Positions 55,281 through 64,000 of a stretch of DNA of 64,000 nucleotides are shown here, piece by piece; positions within the stretch are counted from its first letter, which is position 1, and every line of letters begins with the position of its first letter. Position numbers and translations under genes: made by a program. The stretch is from Micromonospora nigra. GTDB taxonomy: Bacteria > Actinomycetota > Actinomycetes > Mycobacteriales > Micromonosporaceae. The stretch lies in NCBI RefSeq assembly GCF_900091585.1, contig NZ_FMHT01000003.1:3215501-3279500 (forward strand), given 5' to 3'. The notes under the pieces are model-generated. The model ran no database searches. It was given only the letters and a program-made list of their open reading frames with translations, and was not told the DNA's origin.

Positions 55281-55852
55281 TGGACGCCCGGAGGTGGACC
55301 GCCGGTCTGCTCGCCGCCGTGACCGCCACGGTGGCCCTGACCGCCTGTTCCTCGGACGGGGAGGCGGGCTGCGCGAGTGAGGCCGGCATGGTGCAGTGCG
55401 CGCCCGACGAGCGTGGTGACGCTCCGACGATCGCCGGTGAGCTGCTCACCGGCGGCCGGTACGACGTCGCCGCCCAGCGCGGCCAGGTGGTCGTGGTGAA
55501 CTTCTGGGGTTCGTGGTGTGCGCCCTGCCGGGCCGAGGCCGACGACCTGGAGGCCACCTACCAGGCCACCCGGGGTTCCGGGGTGACCTTCCTCGGCATC
55601 AACGTGCAGGACAGCAGGGACAAGGCGATCGCCTTCGAGGAGGGCCGGGTGACGTACCCGAGCATCTTCGACCCGGCGAGTCGCCTCGCCCTGGCCCTGG
55701 ACATCCCGCCGAACAGCATCCCGGCGACCGTCGTGCTCGACCGGGACGGGCGCATCGCCACCGTCATCCGGGCTGCGGTCACCCGGGACGATCTCCAACC
55801 CATCGTCGAGCGGGTCGCCGCGGAGTCAGCTCCGCCGACCGGCGAACGCTGA
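55280..55852 (+). CDS. TlpA/ResA-like thiol-disulfide lipoprotein
   Basis: A 190-residue lipoprotein: signal peptide with lipobox (VALTAC, Cys about 23), then a thioredoxin fold with the active site FWGSWCAPCRAEADDL and the cis-Pro loop NSIPATVVLD. It is expected to reduce apocytochrome c haem-binding cysteines outside the membrane, using electrons passed through CcdA encoded next. ATG 55280 overlaps the upstream stop; its own stop overlaps ccdA (TGATG). Confidence 0.93.
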   Translation: MDARRWTAGLLAAVTATVALTACSSDGEAGCASEAGMVQCAPDERGDAPTIAGELLTGGRYDVAAQRGQVVVVNFWGSWCAPCRAEADDLEATYQATRGSGVTFLGINVQDSRDKAIAFEEGRVTYPSIFDPASRLALALDIPPNSIPATVVLDRDGRIATVIRAAVTRDDLQPIVERVAAESAPPTGER

Positions 55853-56712
55853 TGGGCGAGACCTTCGGTCAGCTCGCCGAGTCCGGCCCGCTGCTGCTCG
55901 CTGTGGGCGCGGCGGCCCTGGCCGGGTTGGTCAGCTTCCTCTCCCCGTGCGTGCTGCCGCTGATGCCGGGCTACCTGTCGTATGTCACCGGCCTGGCCGG
56001 CGTGGACCTTGAGGGCCGCCGCCCGCCGGCCACGACAGCCGCCGACCCGGTCCCGTCCGCCGACCCGGTCCCGTCCGTCGCCGCCCCGGCCGGGGTGGCG
56101 GTGCGCGAGCGGACCACGACGGCCGTGGTCGCCGTCAAGGGGCGGGTGCTCGCGGGGACGCTGCTGTTCGTTGCCGGGCTCACCGCCGTCTTCACCGCCA
56201 CCGCCATCCTGTTCACCAGCGTCGGCCGGGTCTTCTTCGAGTACGAGCGCACGCTGGAGATCGTCATCGGGGCGCTGGTGGTGCTGCTCGGGCTCGGCTA
56301 TGTCGGGGTGCTGCCCGGACTGCAACGCGAGTTGCGGATCAACCGGCTGCCGGCCGCCGGCCTGGCCGGTGCACCCGTCCTCGGGGCGGTGTTCGCGCTC
56401 AGTTGGGTGCCGTGCACCGGCCCGACGCTCGCCGCGGTGCTGGGCATGGCCGCCACCAGCGGGCAGACGGATCGGGCGGTCACGCTGGCCGTGGCGTACT
56501 GCCTCGGGCTGGGGGTACCGTTCGTCGTCTTCGGGCTGGCCTTCGAGCGCCTGCTCGGGGTCTTCCGCGCCGTGCGGCGGCACAGCCGCTGGGTCACCCG
56601 CGTCGGCGGGGTGCTGCTGGTCATGATCGGACTGGCGTTGGTCACCGGCGGGTGGACCAGCGTCGTGATCTGGTTGCAGACCACCATCGGGGTGGGTGAG
56701 GTGAGCATCTGA
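55852..56712 (+). CDS. ccdA: Cytochrome c biogenesis protein CcdA
   Basis: A 286-residue membrane protein with six helices. The two redox Cys motifs are SFLSPCVLPLMPGYLSYVTG (helix 1) and SWVPCTGPTLAAVLG (helix 4). It carries reducing power from cytosolic thioredoxin to the external ResA-like protein. A Pro/Ala-rich insertion (about residues 60-85, with a PVPSADPVPS duplication) lies in the loop after helix 1. It overlaps both neighbours (TGATG). Confidence 0.94.
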   Translation: MGETFGQLAESGPLLLAVGAAALAGLVSFLSPCVLPLMPGYLSYVTGLAGVDLEGRRPPATTAADPVPSADPVPSVAAPAGVAVRERTTTAVVAVKGRVLAGTLLFVAGLTAVFTATAILFTSVGRVFFEYERTLEIVIGALVVLLGLGYVGVLPGLQRELRINRLPAAGLAGAPVLGAVFALSWVPCTGPTLAAVLGMAATSGQTDRAVTLAVAYCLGLGVPFVVFGLAFERLLGVFRAVRRHSRWVTRVGGVLLVMIGLALVTGGWTSVVIWLQTTIGVGEVSI

Positions 56713-58370
56713 TGACGGTCGTGGACGACCGGCCGCAGACCCCGGCCGAGGCGCCCCGGCGCCGGCCCAACCCGCTGCTGGCCCTGCTGCGCAACTCGTG
56801 GCGGCAGCTCACCAGCATGCGTACCGCCCTGATCCTGCTGTTCCTGCTCGCGGTCGCCGCGATCCCCGGTTCGGTGCTGCCGCAGCGCGGGGTCAACCCG
56901 GAGGACGTCCGCGACTACTTCGCGGCGAACCCCGACCTGGCCCCCGTCCTGGACCGCCTCGGCGCGTTCGAGGCGTTCGGCTCGGTCTGGTTCTCCGCCA
57001 TCTACCTGCTGCTGTTCACCTCGCTGATCGGCTGCATCACCCCCCGGCTGCGCGATCACGTGCGGGCGTTGCGGTCGAAGCCGCCGGCCGCGCCGAGGCG
57101 GCTGGACCGGCTGCCCCAGCACACGGTGTTCGCCGCCCCGGCGGGTGGCGTGCCGGCGCTGGTCGGGGCGCTGCGGGCACGGCGCTGGCGCGTCGTGGTG
57201 CGCGGCGACGAGGTCTCCGCCGAGAAGGGCTACCTCAAGGAGACCGGCAACCTGCTGTTCCACGCTTCGCTGGTGGTCGTGCTGGTCGGGGTGGCGTTGG
57301 GATCCTGGTACGGCTGGAGCGGCAACCGGCTGCTCGTCGCCGGTGAGGACAACGCGTTCTGCAACACCCGCCAGCAGTACGCGGAGTCGAAGCTGGGCCC
57401 GCGCGTCGGCAGCGCCGACCTGCCCCCATTCTGCGTGCGGCTCGACGACTTCGAGGCCCGGTTCCTGGAGTCGGGCCAGGCGGAGTTCTTCAACGCCGAG
57501 GTGACCGTCGACGAGGCCGGCGGCACGCCACGGACCGCCGACTTCTCGGTCAACTCGCCGCTGCGGCTCGACGGCGCGAACGTCTACCTGCTCGGTCACG
57601 GGTACGCGCCGGTGCTGCGCTACACCGACCGGTACGGCCGCACCCAGACCAGCACCACCCCGTTCCTGAGCACCGGCGACGTCGGGCTGACCGGGGAGGG
57701 ACTGGCCGCCTACCCCGACGTCAACGTCGACCCGGCCACCGGCGAGCGGAACCCCGATCTCCAGATGGCCTTCACGGGCCTCTACCTGCCCACCGCCCCG
57801 GAGGAGGGGCCGTTCACCCGGTCCGAGCACCCCACGGAGCGCAACCCGGCCGTGAACCTGGTCGCCTACCGGGGCAACCTCGGCCTGGACGCCGGCATCC
57901 CCGGCTCGGTCTACGAGCTGGATCAGCGGCAGGTGCGCGAAGGCAAGGTCACCGAGGTCGGCACGAAGCTGCTCAGGCCCGGCGAAACGTGGACGCTGGA
58001 CGACGGCACGACGCTGGAGTTCCTGGGAACCGAGCCGTACATCGTGCTGTCGGTGCGCCACGATCCCGGGGCGACGCTGCTGCTGGTGGCCTCCGTCACG
58101 CTGCTGACGGGCCTGATGGGGTCGCTGTTCGGCCGGCGCCGCCGGGTCTTCCTCCGCGTGCTGCCCCCTGGTGGGGGTGTCGCCGACCCCACAGGTGGAT
58201 CTCCGACGGGCGGTAGTAGCTTGGTCGAGGCCGGTGGCCTGCCGCGCACCGACCAACCCGGGTTCGCCGACGAGTTCGCCCAGCTCGTGTCCGCGCTCAG
58301 CGGCGACGGGCGGGACGGCGACGAACGCGACGCCGGTGACCGGGCCGGCGCGCGAGAAGGAGCCGACTGA
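56712..58370 (+). CDS. resB: ResB, System II cytochrome c maturation
   Basis: A 552-residue membrane protein. Three N-terminal helices (ALILLFLLAVAAIPGSVLPQ, FSAIYLLLFTSLIGCI, LLFHASLVVVLVGVALGSW), a large extracytoplasmic domain (about 220-440) and a fourth helix (LLLVASVTLLTGLMGSL) match the ResB/Ccs1 plan. With CcsB it moves haem across the membrane and attaches it to apocytochromes. The C-terminal ~70 residues are a Gly/Asp-rich extension. The ATG overlaps ccdA's stop. Confidence 0.94.
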   Translation: MTVVDDRPQTPAEAPRRRPNPLLALLRNSWRQLTSMRTALILLFLLAVAAIPGSVLPQRGVNPEDVRDYFAANPDLAPVLDRLGAFEAFGSVWFSAIYLLLFTSLIGCITPRLRDHVRALRSKPPAAPRRLDRLPQHTVFAAPAGGVPALVGALRARRWRVVVRGDEVSAEKGYLKETGNLLFHASLVVVLVGVALGSWYGWSGNRLLVAGEDNAFCNTRQQYAESKLGPRVGSADLPPFCVRLDDFEARFLESGQAEFFNAEVTVDEAGGTPRTADFSVNSPLRLDGANVYLLGHGYAPVLRYTDRYGRTQTSTTPFLSTGDVGLTGEGLAAYPDVNVDPATGERNPDLQMAFTGLYLPTAPEEGPFTRSEHPTERNPAVNLVAYRGNLGLDAGIPGSVYELDQRQVREGKVTEVGTKLLRPGETWTLDDGTTLEFLGTEPYIVLSVRHDPGATLLLVASVTLLTGLMGSLFGRRRRVFLRVLPPGGGVADPTGGSPTGGSSLVEAGGLPRTDQPGFADEFAQLVSALSGDGRDGDERDAGDRAGAREGAD

Positions 58371-59455
58371 TGTCCGCACTGTCCGACCTGCTGGTCACGT
58401 TCGCGACCCTGGCGTACCTGATCGGGATGATCAGCCACGCCGTCGAGTACGCGCTCGGCAACGCCCGCGCGCGGGCCGCCACCGCGACGCCCACCCGAGA
58501 GCTGGTCGGCGCGGGGGCCGGCGGCCGGGCGGTCGGCACGCTGCCCACTGAGAGCGACGCTGGCGGTGACGGTGACGGCGGCCGGGCGGTCGGTGACGCG
58601 GTCGGCGCGCTGTCCGGCGTCGGCGACGGGGCTGCTGCCGGGGCCGATCGGTCGGTCGTCGCGGGTCCGCCGAGCCGGGCCGAGCGGACCGCCGCGCGGG
58701 CGCGACTGGCCGGGCGGGTTGCCGTCGGGGTCACCGCCGTGGCCGCCGTGCTGCACCTGGCGGCCCTGGTGACCCGGAGCCTCGCGGCCGACCGGATGCC
58801 CTGGGGCAACATGTACGAGTTCGTGCTGACGGTCTCGTTCATCGGGGTCGCCGCCTGGCTGGCGGTGCTGTGGAAGGTGCCGTCGCTGCGCCGCCTCGGG
58901 CTGTTCCTGACCCTGGTCATGGTGCTGCTGGTGGCCACCGCCGAGCTGGTGCTCTACACCCCGGTCGTGCCGCTGCTGCCGGCGCTGAACTCGTACTGGT
59001 TCATCGTGCACGTGTCGACCATCGTGTTCGCCTCGGGGCTGTTCCTGCTGGGCGTGGTGCCGGCCGTGGCGTACCTGATGCGCAACGGCTACGAGCAGGG
59101 CCGGCGCAGCTTCCCGTACACCCTGGCGAAGCGGATGCCGGCGGCGGCGGCGCTGGAGCGGCTGACCTTCGTGCTGCACGCCTTCGCGTTCCCGATCTTC
59201 ACCTTCGCGGTGATCGCGGGGGCGATCTGGGCGGAGGCGGCGTGGGGCCGGCCGTGGGGGTGGGACCCGAAGGAGACGTGGGCGTTCATCTCCTGGGTGG
59301 TGTACGCCGGCTACCTGCACGCCCGCGCCACGCCCAGCGTGAAGCGCAACGTGGCCGCCTGGCTCGCCATCCTGGGCTTCCTGACGGTGATGATGAACCT
59401 GTTCGGGGTGAACATCTTCTTCGAGGGCCTGCACTCGTACGCCGGCGTCGACTGA
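58370..59455 (+). CDS. ccsB: CcsB (CcsA-type), haem-handling cytochrome c synthetase subunit
   Basis: A 361-residue membrane protein. The WWD haem-binding domain is clear (WAEAAWGRPWGWDPKETWAF), flanked by conserved His residues (ISHAVEYALG, IVHVSTIVFASG, YAGYLHARAT). Residues ~45-105 are an Ala/Gly/Asp-rich insert between helices 1 and 2, common in actinobacteria. Final gene of the overlapping ccdA-resB-ccsB series; with ResB it forms the System II synthetase. Confidence 0.95.
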   Translation: MSALSDLLVTFATLAYLIGMISHAVEYALGNARARAATATPTRELVGAGAGGRAVGTLPTESDAGGDGDGGRAVGDAVGALSGVGDGAAAGADRSVVAGPPSRAERTAARARLAGRVAVGVTAVAAVLHLAALVTRSLAADRMPWGNMYEFVLTVSFIGVAAWLAVLWKVPSLRRLGLFLTLVMVLLVATAELVLYTPVVPLLPALNSYWFIVHVSTIVFASGLFLLGVVPAVAYLMRNGYEQGRRSFPYTLAKRMPAAAALERLTFVLHAFAFPIFTFAVIAGAIWAEAAWGRPWGWDPKETWAFISWVVYAGYLHARATPSVKRNVAAWLAILGFLTVMMNLFGVNIFFEGLHSYAGVD

Positions 59456-59626
59456 CCCGCAGCCGCTGGATGGAGAGGTTCACTTCCCAGAACTGTGGTT
59501 CTACGTTCTGCAGGGTGTGGTGCCCGCCAAACCTCCGGACATCGTGGTGGATGCGTGGGATGCCCCACAGCGGTGACGGTGACCCGGCTTCGCCACCGGC
59601 CCGGGCGGTGCGGGAGACTTGCTGGC

Positions 59627-61087
59627 ATGGCGGTTCGTGGCTTTCCGTACACCGATCTCAAGGACTTCCTCGCGGCGCTGGAGCGTGCGGGTGAGCTGAA
59701 GCGGGTGGCCGTACCCGTCGACCCGACCTTGGAGATCAGCGAGGTCGTGACCCGGACGGTCCGCGCGGGCGGCCCGGCGCTGCTGTTCGAGCGTCCCACC
59801 CGTGGCGAGATGCCGGTGGCGATCAACCTGTTCGGCACCGAGAAGCGGATGGCGATGGCGCTGGGCGTCGAGTCGCTGGACGAGATCGGCGAGCGGATCG
59901 GCGCGCTGGTCAAGCCGGAGCTGCCGGTCGGCTGGTCCGGCATCCGCGAGGGCCTCGGCAAGGTCATGCAGCTCAAGTCGGTGCCGCCGCGCAAGGTGAA
60001 GACCGCCCCCTGCCAGCAGGTGGTGTACCGGGGCGACGACGTCGACCTGAACCGGTTGCCCGGCCTCCAGGTGTGGCCCGGCGACGGCGGGATCTTCCAC
60101 AACTACGGGCTGACCCACACCAGGCACCCGGAGACCGGCAAGCGCAACCTGGGCCTCTACCGACTCCAGCAGCACTCGCGCAACACCCTCGGCATGCACT
60201 GGCAGATCCACAAGGACTCCACCGCCCACCACGCGGTCGCCGAGCGACTCGGCCAGCGACTGCCCGTCGCCATCGCCATCGGCTGCGACCCGGTGGTCAG
60301 CTACTCGGCCAGCGCGCCGCTGCCCGGCGACATCGACGAGTACCTGTTCGCGGGCTTCCTGCGCGGCGAGCGGGTCGAGATGGTCGACTGCCTGACCGTG
60401 CCGTTGCAGGTGCCGGCGCACGCCCAGGTGGTGCTGGAGGGCTACCTGGAGCCCGGCGAGCGGTTGCCCGAGGGCCCGTTCGGTGACCACACCGGCTACT
60501 ACACGCCGGTCGAGCCGTTCCCCGTGCTGCACGTCGAGACCATGACCATGCAGCGCGAGCCGGTCTACCACTCGATCATCACCTCCAAGCCCCCGCAGGA
60601 GGACCACGGCCTGGGCAAGGCCACCGAGCGGATCTTCCAGCCGCTGCTCAAGCTGCTGATCCCCGACATCGTCGACTACGACCTGCCGGCCGCCGGGGTG
60701 TTCCACAACTGCGCGATCGTGTCGATCCGCAAGCGCTACCCGAAGCACGCCCAGAAGGTGATGAACGCCATCTGGGGCGCGCACCTCATGTCGCTGACGA
60801 AGCTGATCGTGATCGTCGACGAGGACTGCGACGTGCACGACTACGACGAGGTCGCGTTCCGCGCCTTCGGCAACGTCGACTACGCCCGCGACCTGCTGCT
60901 CACCGAGGGACCGGTGGACCACCTCGACCACTCGTCGTACCAGCAGTTCTGGGGCGGCAAGGCGGGTGTCGACGCCACCCGCAAGCTGCCGACCGAGGGC
61001 TACACCCGGGGCTGGCCGGAGGAGATGACGATGGCCCCCGAGGTGGTCTCCCTGGTCGACAAGCGCTGGAAGGAGTACGGCATCTGA
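59627..61087 (+). CDS. UbiD-family decarboxylase, menaquinone biosynthesis
   Basis: A 486-residue prenylated-FMN-dependent decarboxylase. Family blocks include GGIFHNYGLTHTRHPETG, RLQQHSRNTLGMHW, EGPFGDHTGYYTPVEPFP and GKATERIFQPLLKLLIPDIV. The overlap with mqnP (TGATG) assigns it to the futalosine route, where it removes the ring carboxyl group of the naphthoate intermediate. Its cofactor is made by UbiX (63318). The ATG at 59627 has GGGAG about 11 nt upstream. The 171-bp gap before it holds an AGAAC-TGTG-GTTCT palindrome (59489-59502) of unknown role. Confidence 0.93.
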   Translation: MAVRGFPYTDLKDFLAALERAGELKRVAVPVDPTLEISEVVTRTVRAGGPALLFERPTRGEMPVAINLFGTEKRMAMALGVESLDEIGERIGALVKPELPVGWSGIREGLGKVMQLKSVPPRKVKTAPCQQVVYRGDDVDLNRLPGLQVWPGDGGIFHNYGLTHTRHPETGKRNLGLYRLQQHSRNTLGMHWQIHKDSTAHHAVAERLGQRLPVAIAIGCDPVVSYSASAPLPGDIDEYLFAGFLRGERVEMVDCLTVPLQVPAHAQVVLEGYLEPGERLPEGPFGDHTGYYTPVEPFPVLHVETMTMQREPVYHSIITSKPPQEDHGLGKATERIFQPLLKLLIPDIVDYDLPAAGVFHNCAIVSIRKRYPKHAQKVMNAIWGAHLMSLTKLIVIVDEDCDVHDYDEVAFRAFGNVDYARDLLLTEGPVDHLDHSSYQQFWGGKAGVDATRKLPTEGYTRGWPEEMTMAPEVVSLVDKRWKEYGI

Positions 61088-61992
61088 TGGCGACCGCCGT
61101 CGAGACGCGACCCGGCCGGGTCACCTCCTTCCTCAGGCTCGTCGCCATCGAGCACTCGGTGTTCGCCCTGCCGTTCGCGTACCTGTCGGCGTTGACCGCG
61201 ATGCAGGTCGACGGGGGGCGGGTGCGCTGGCTCGACCTGCTGCTGATCACCGTGGCGATGGTCGGGGCACGGACGTTCGCGATGGCCGCGAACCGGATCC
61301 TCGACCGTCGCATCGACGCGCTGAACCCGCGTACCGCCAACCGGGAGATGGTGACCGGCGCGGTGAGCCCGCGGACGGCCTGGACCGGCGCGGCCGTCGC
61401 CCTGGTGGTGTTCCTCGCCGCCGCAGCCCTGCTCAACCCGCTCTGCCTGGCGCTCGCGCCGCTGGCCGTGGTGCCGCTGGTCGTCTACCCCTACGGCAAG
61501 CGGTTCACCAACTGGCCGCACGCCATCCTCGCCGTCGCCCAGGCGGTCGGCCCGGTCGGCGCGTGGCTGGCGGTCACCGGGACGTTCGCCGGCTCGTGGC
61601 CCGCCTGGCTGCTCGGCGTGGCCGTCGGCCTGTGGATCGGCGGCTTCGACCTGATCTACGCCTGCCAGGACGCCGAGGTCGACCGGGAGATCGGGGTGCA
61701 CAGCGTACCGGCCCGTCACGGGGTGCCCTTCGCGCTGCACGCCTCGACCGTCGCCCACGTGGTGACCTTCGCACTGTTCGGATGGTTCGGGGTGCTGGTC
61801 GGCTTCGGCTGGCTGTTCTGGATCGGCCTGGCGCTGACCGCCGTCGCGTTCGGCTACCAGCACGTGGTGGTCACCCCCACCGACCTGAGCAAGGTGAACC
61901 GGGCGTTCTTCACCGCCAACGGTTTCGTCGGCATCGCGCTGTTCGTCTTCGCGCTGCTCGACCTGGTGGTGCGGCTGGGCCTGCGCCCCTGA
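61087..61992 (+). CDS. mqnP: Menaquinone biosynthesis prenyltransferase MqnP
   Basis: A 301-residue UbiA-superfamily membrane enzyme that attaches the polyprenyl tail to the naphthoate ring. The two Asp-rich motifs are NRILDRRIDALNPRTANR and YACQDAEVDREIGVHSVPAR, with eight to nine helices in total. The actinobacterial MqnP branch, rather than MenA or UbiA, is indicated by EHSVFALPFAYLSAL and the link to UbiD. ATG overlaps the decarboxylase stop. Confidence 0.94.
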   Translation: MATAVETRPGRVTSFLRLVAIEHSVFALPFAYLSALTAMQVDGGRVRWLDLLLITVAMVGARTFAMAANRILDRRIDALNPRTANREMVTGAVSPRTAWTGAAVALVVFLAAAALLNPLCLALAPLAVVPLVVYPYGKRFTNWPHAILAVAQAVGPVGAWLAVTGTFAGSWPAWLLGVAVGLWIGGFDLIYACQDAEVDREIGVHSVPARHGVPFALHASTVAHVVTFALFGWFGVLVGFGWLFWIGLALTAVAFGYQHVVVTPTDLSKVNRAFFTANGFVGIALFVFALLDLVVRLGLRP

Positions 61993-62104
61993 GCCGACGC
62001 GCTGTCGGGAGCGCCGGGGCCGCGGCCCTGGCGCCGGGCGGTTCCGGCCGCTGTCGGGAGCGGCGGGACCGCACCCGCTGCCGGGCGGTTGCGGGCGGCG
62101 ACGA

Positions 62105-62158
62105 GCCGGTCCACCTCCCGGGCCCCGGTGGGCCGGTCCACCTCCCGGGCCCCGGTGG
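62105..62158. repeat. 27-bp tandem duplication next to terpene synthase stop
   Basis: Two copies of a 27-bp unit (62105-62131 and 62132-62158) abut the stop codon of the leftward terpene synthase gene. Each contains the self-complementary CCCGGGCCCCGG-like core, so the pair might act as a weak terminator or reflect slippage. Confidence 0.8.
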
Positions 62159-63139
62159 TCAGCCGACCGAAGCGGATGCCAGGTCGGGGCCGGGGTAGCG
62201 GGCGCTCTCCAGCGTCCACTCGACGGTGCCGACCACGGCGGCGGCCACCACGTCGAGGTGGTCGCCGACGGCCTCGTTCAGCGCCGCCCCGAAAGACGGC
62301 ACGGCGGCACGCAGCTCCTGGAAGCGGTGCATCGCCTCGCGCCAGCGCTCCGCCGCCAGCCGCACCGCCGCAGCCTCCGGGACGCGCCGCTCGGCGGCCA
62401 GCGCCAGCACCAGGTTGTGCCCGCCGGAGGTCGCCCGGTCCCGGTCGAGCGAGGCGATGTCGTTGTACCAGGACACCAGGTCGTTGCCGGTGGCGGCGAT
62501 CCGGCGCACCGACGGGTGGTGGTAGACCGCGTCCGGCAGCAGCCGCCCGGTCACGAACTCCACCAGCGGGTACGACACGTAGGTGGCAGCGGTCGCCCGG
62601 CGCAGCTCGACGTACTCGGCGACGCCGGGAACATGGCCGGTGTCCTTGTTGACCGCCTCCCGCCAGGTGCCGTCGAGATGGTGGGCGACCGCGTCGGCGA
62701 ACCGCGACCGCCAACGGGCCGGCATCCGGCGGCGCGGCTCCCGCCACGCCCTGAGCAGCAGCCGGCGCAGCGGGCCGGTCAACCCGGCGTGCCGCAGCCG
62801 GGGGTCGCCGCGCAGCACTCCCAGCGTGCCGTCGCGCAGCGCCCGGATCCGCTCGGGTGGCAGCCTGTCCGGCCCGTCACAGGCGTCGTCGACCAGGAAG
62901 AACCAGGTGAACAGGGCGGTCAGCACGCGCAGGTCGGGCTCGGTGGCGTCGGGATACAGCCGGCCGGCGTACCGGGCGAACCGGGCCTTCGACAGCCGCT
63001 CCCGTCCGGCCGCGTCGAGCGGCAGGCCGACCTGCGGCAGCCAGTCGAGCAGCCACTCCTGCACCCCGTCGGCGTGCGGGGACAGCCGGGCCGGGAGCGG
63101 ACACTGCGCACGCAGGGACCAGAGGACCTCGCCCGTCAT
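62159..63139 (-). CDS. Class I terpene synthase
   Basis: A 326-residue cytosolic cyclase. The aspartate-rich metal motif is D84-D85-x-x-D88 (FLVDDACDGP) and the NSE-type motif is NDLVSWYND (N219, S223, with Asp replacing Glu at 227). Size and layout match bacterial sesquiterpene or related C10-C15 cyclases. The product cannot be predicted. The ATG at 63139 follows GAGAGG by 8 nt. No oxidase, methyltransferase or prenyl-diphosphate synthase is adjacent. Confidence 0.9.
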   Translation of the reverse strand: MTGEVLWSLRAQCPLPARLSPHADGVQEWLLDWLPQVGLPLDAAGRERLSKARFARYAGRLYPDATEPDLRVLTALFTWFFLVDDACDGPDRLPPERIRALRDGTLGVLRGDPRLRHAGLTGPLRRLLLRAWREPRRRMPARWRSRFADAVAHHLDGTWREAVNKDTGHVPGVAEYVELRRATAATYVSYPLVEFVTGRLLPDAVYHHPSVRRIAATGNDLVSWYNDIASLDRDRATSGGHNLVLALAAERRVPEAAAVRLAAERWREAMHRFQELRAAVPSFGAALNEAVGDHLDVVAAAVVGTVEWTLESARYPGPDLASASVG

Positions 63140-63317
63140 CCCGGGTTCCTCTCCCGCAGTTGCTTCCGGTGGATCGCTTTCGAGGCAGCATCCCAGATCG
63201 GAATGATTCTCGCTTACCGGTCGGTACGTCAGGACACAAGCGGCAATCCGGAAGGCGCGGACTAACGGGGTGGGGGCGGGCGGTTCTCCCCGGCGGTGGT
63301 CAGGCAGGCTGTACGGC

Positions 63318-63947
63318 ATGCGCGAACCATGGGTGGTCGGTGTCTCGGGAGCGTCCGGCACGCCGTACGCGGCGGCGGTCGTCCGCGGGCTGCTCGACGC
63401 GGGTCAGCCGGTGGACCTGATCGTCTCCCGGGCGGCCCGGCTGACCGTGCTCGACGAGACGGGCCGCCCGTTCCGGGACGCCCACTGGGCCGACGACCTG
63501 GCCGCCTGGCTGGGTCGTGACCTCGACGGGGCCGACGTGCGGCACTGGCCGGCCGGCGACCTCGCGGCCGGGCCCAGCAGCGGCTCCTACCGGGTACGCG
63601 GCATGGCGGTGGTGCCCGCCAGCACGGCCGCCTGCGCCGGCATCGCCATCGGACTGTCCAAGGACCTGTTGCAGCGGGCTGCCGAGGTCAACCTCAAGGA
63701 GCGCCGCCCACTGGTCGTGGTGCCGCGGGAGACCCCGGTGACCCGCAGCCACCTGGAGCACCTGATCGCGCTGCACGACGCGGGAGCGGTCGTGCTTCCC
63801 GCCAGCCCCGGCTTCTACGGTGCCGGTGCGGCGGCCTCCGCCGCGCAACTCGTCGACTTCGTGGCCGGAAAGGTGCTGGACGCGCTCGGGGTCCCGCACA
63901 CGCTGTTCCACCGCTGGGCGGGACAGCTGAACGCGGACCGGACCTGA
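63318..63947 (+). CDS. ubiX: UbiX-type flavin prenyltransferase
   Basis: A 209-residue flavoprotein that makes prenylated FMN for UbiD-type decarboxylases. Motifs: VVGVSGASGTPYAAAVVRGL (FMN/phosphate binding), VVPASTAACAGIAIGLS, PLVVVPRETPVTRSHLEHL and ASPGFYG. The segment after residue 40 is shorter and more Asp/Trp-rich than in E. coli UbiX. It lies 1.3 kb beyond mqnP, beyond the oppositely oriented terpene synthase gene, and supplies the cofactor for the decarboxylase at 59627. Confidence 0.93.
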   Translation: MREPWVVGVSGASGTPYAAAVVRGLLDAGQPVDLIVSRAARLTVLDETGRPFRDAHWADDLAAWLGRDLDGADVRHWPAGDLAAGPSSGSYRVRGMAVVPASTAACAGIAIGLSKDLLQRAAEVNLKERRPLVVVPRETPVTRSHLEHLIALHDAGAVVLPASPGFYGAGAAASAAQLVDFVAGKVLDALGVPHTLFHRWAGQLNADRT

Positions 63948-64000
63948 AGCCCGGCCCGCGTTCCGATACGCACCAGATCAGTACATGCCCGCGTTGGCCG

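Noticed and set aside
59489..59502. LexA box at AGAAC-TGTG-GTTCT upstream of the UbiD gene
   Set aside because: The GAAC-N4-GTTC core matches, but the flanks lack the TC/GA expected in actinobacteria and no promoter is aligned with it.

Overview
The window is very GC-rich, gene-dense actinobacterial DNA. GTG starts are common, many gene pairs overlap as ATGA, GTGA or TGATG, and XRE regulators and secreted proteins are abundant. The family mix (System II cytochrome c maturation next to hemL, futalosine-route menaquinone genes mqnP/ubiD/ubiX, SpoIIE/STAS networks) suggests Micromonosporaceae, probably Micromonospora or a close relative. That placement is inferred from gene content only.

0-17.4 kb: an edge-truncated secreted protein with a lipoprotein partner, a prepilin peptidase, a GH65 sugar phosphorylase/hydrolase, and a leftward run of three XRE-plus-helical-repeat regulators. 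Two of the regulators have near-identical GGGTAC-N5-GTACCC palindromes upstream. Then come a secreted Ig-like protein, a methyltransferase plus opine-dehydrogenase-like pair, an ankyrin/DUF6891 protein, an Nramp-like carrier with degenerate metal motifs, and a DUF2975/XRE pair.

17.5-24.3 kb: a CPBP protease, then a patch of gene wreckage. It holds two Phd/VapC-type toxin-antitoxin pairs, a sigma-factor tail, a broken tyrosine integrase pointing at a tRNA-Lys(UUU), an intact acyl-CoA-dehydrogenase-like flavoprotein, a collapsed DISARM defence locus (drmA fused to a frameshifted drmC), a DUF5753 fragment and an unidentified C-terminal fragment. It reads as a decayed integrative element or defence island.

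24.35-26.2 kb: a microbial rhodopsin with the NDQ motif of light-driven sodium pumps, divergent from a Brp/Blh beta-carotene dioxygenase that would make its retinal. This is the most striking intact system in the window.

26.3-35 kb: an epimerase, a beta-helix lipoprotein, a PP2C phosphatase, a BenE-type transporter with a divergent XRE-cupin regulator, mscL, a FadR regulator, and a frameshifted CynX-type MFS gene.

35-53 kb: a partner-switching and two-component block. It contains a STAS protein, a stressosome operon (rsbR-rsbS-rsbT-phosphatase-histidine kinase-REC/SpoIIE), an HATPase/GAF/SpoIIE protein, a soluble poly-HAMP hybrid kinase with about eight repeat blocks, a response regulator and another STAS protein. 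Oligopeptidase B and an FAD-binding GlcE-like gene with a LexA-like box sit inside it. No sigma factor is visible here.

53-64 kb: hemL (one-base frameshift in a G run), a histidine phosphatase, tlpA/resA-like, ccdA, resB, ccsB, then a menaquinone decarboxylase (UbiD), mqnP, a class I terpene synthase and ubiX. UbiX supplies the prenylated flavin that UbiD needs, and menaquinone and cytochromes c share the respiratory chain.
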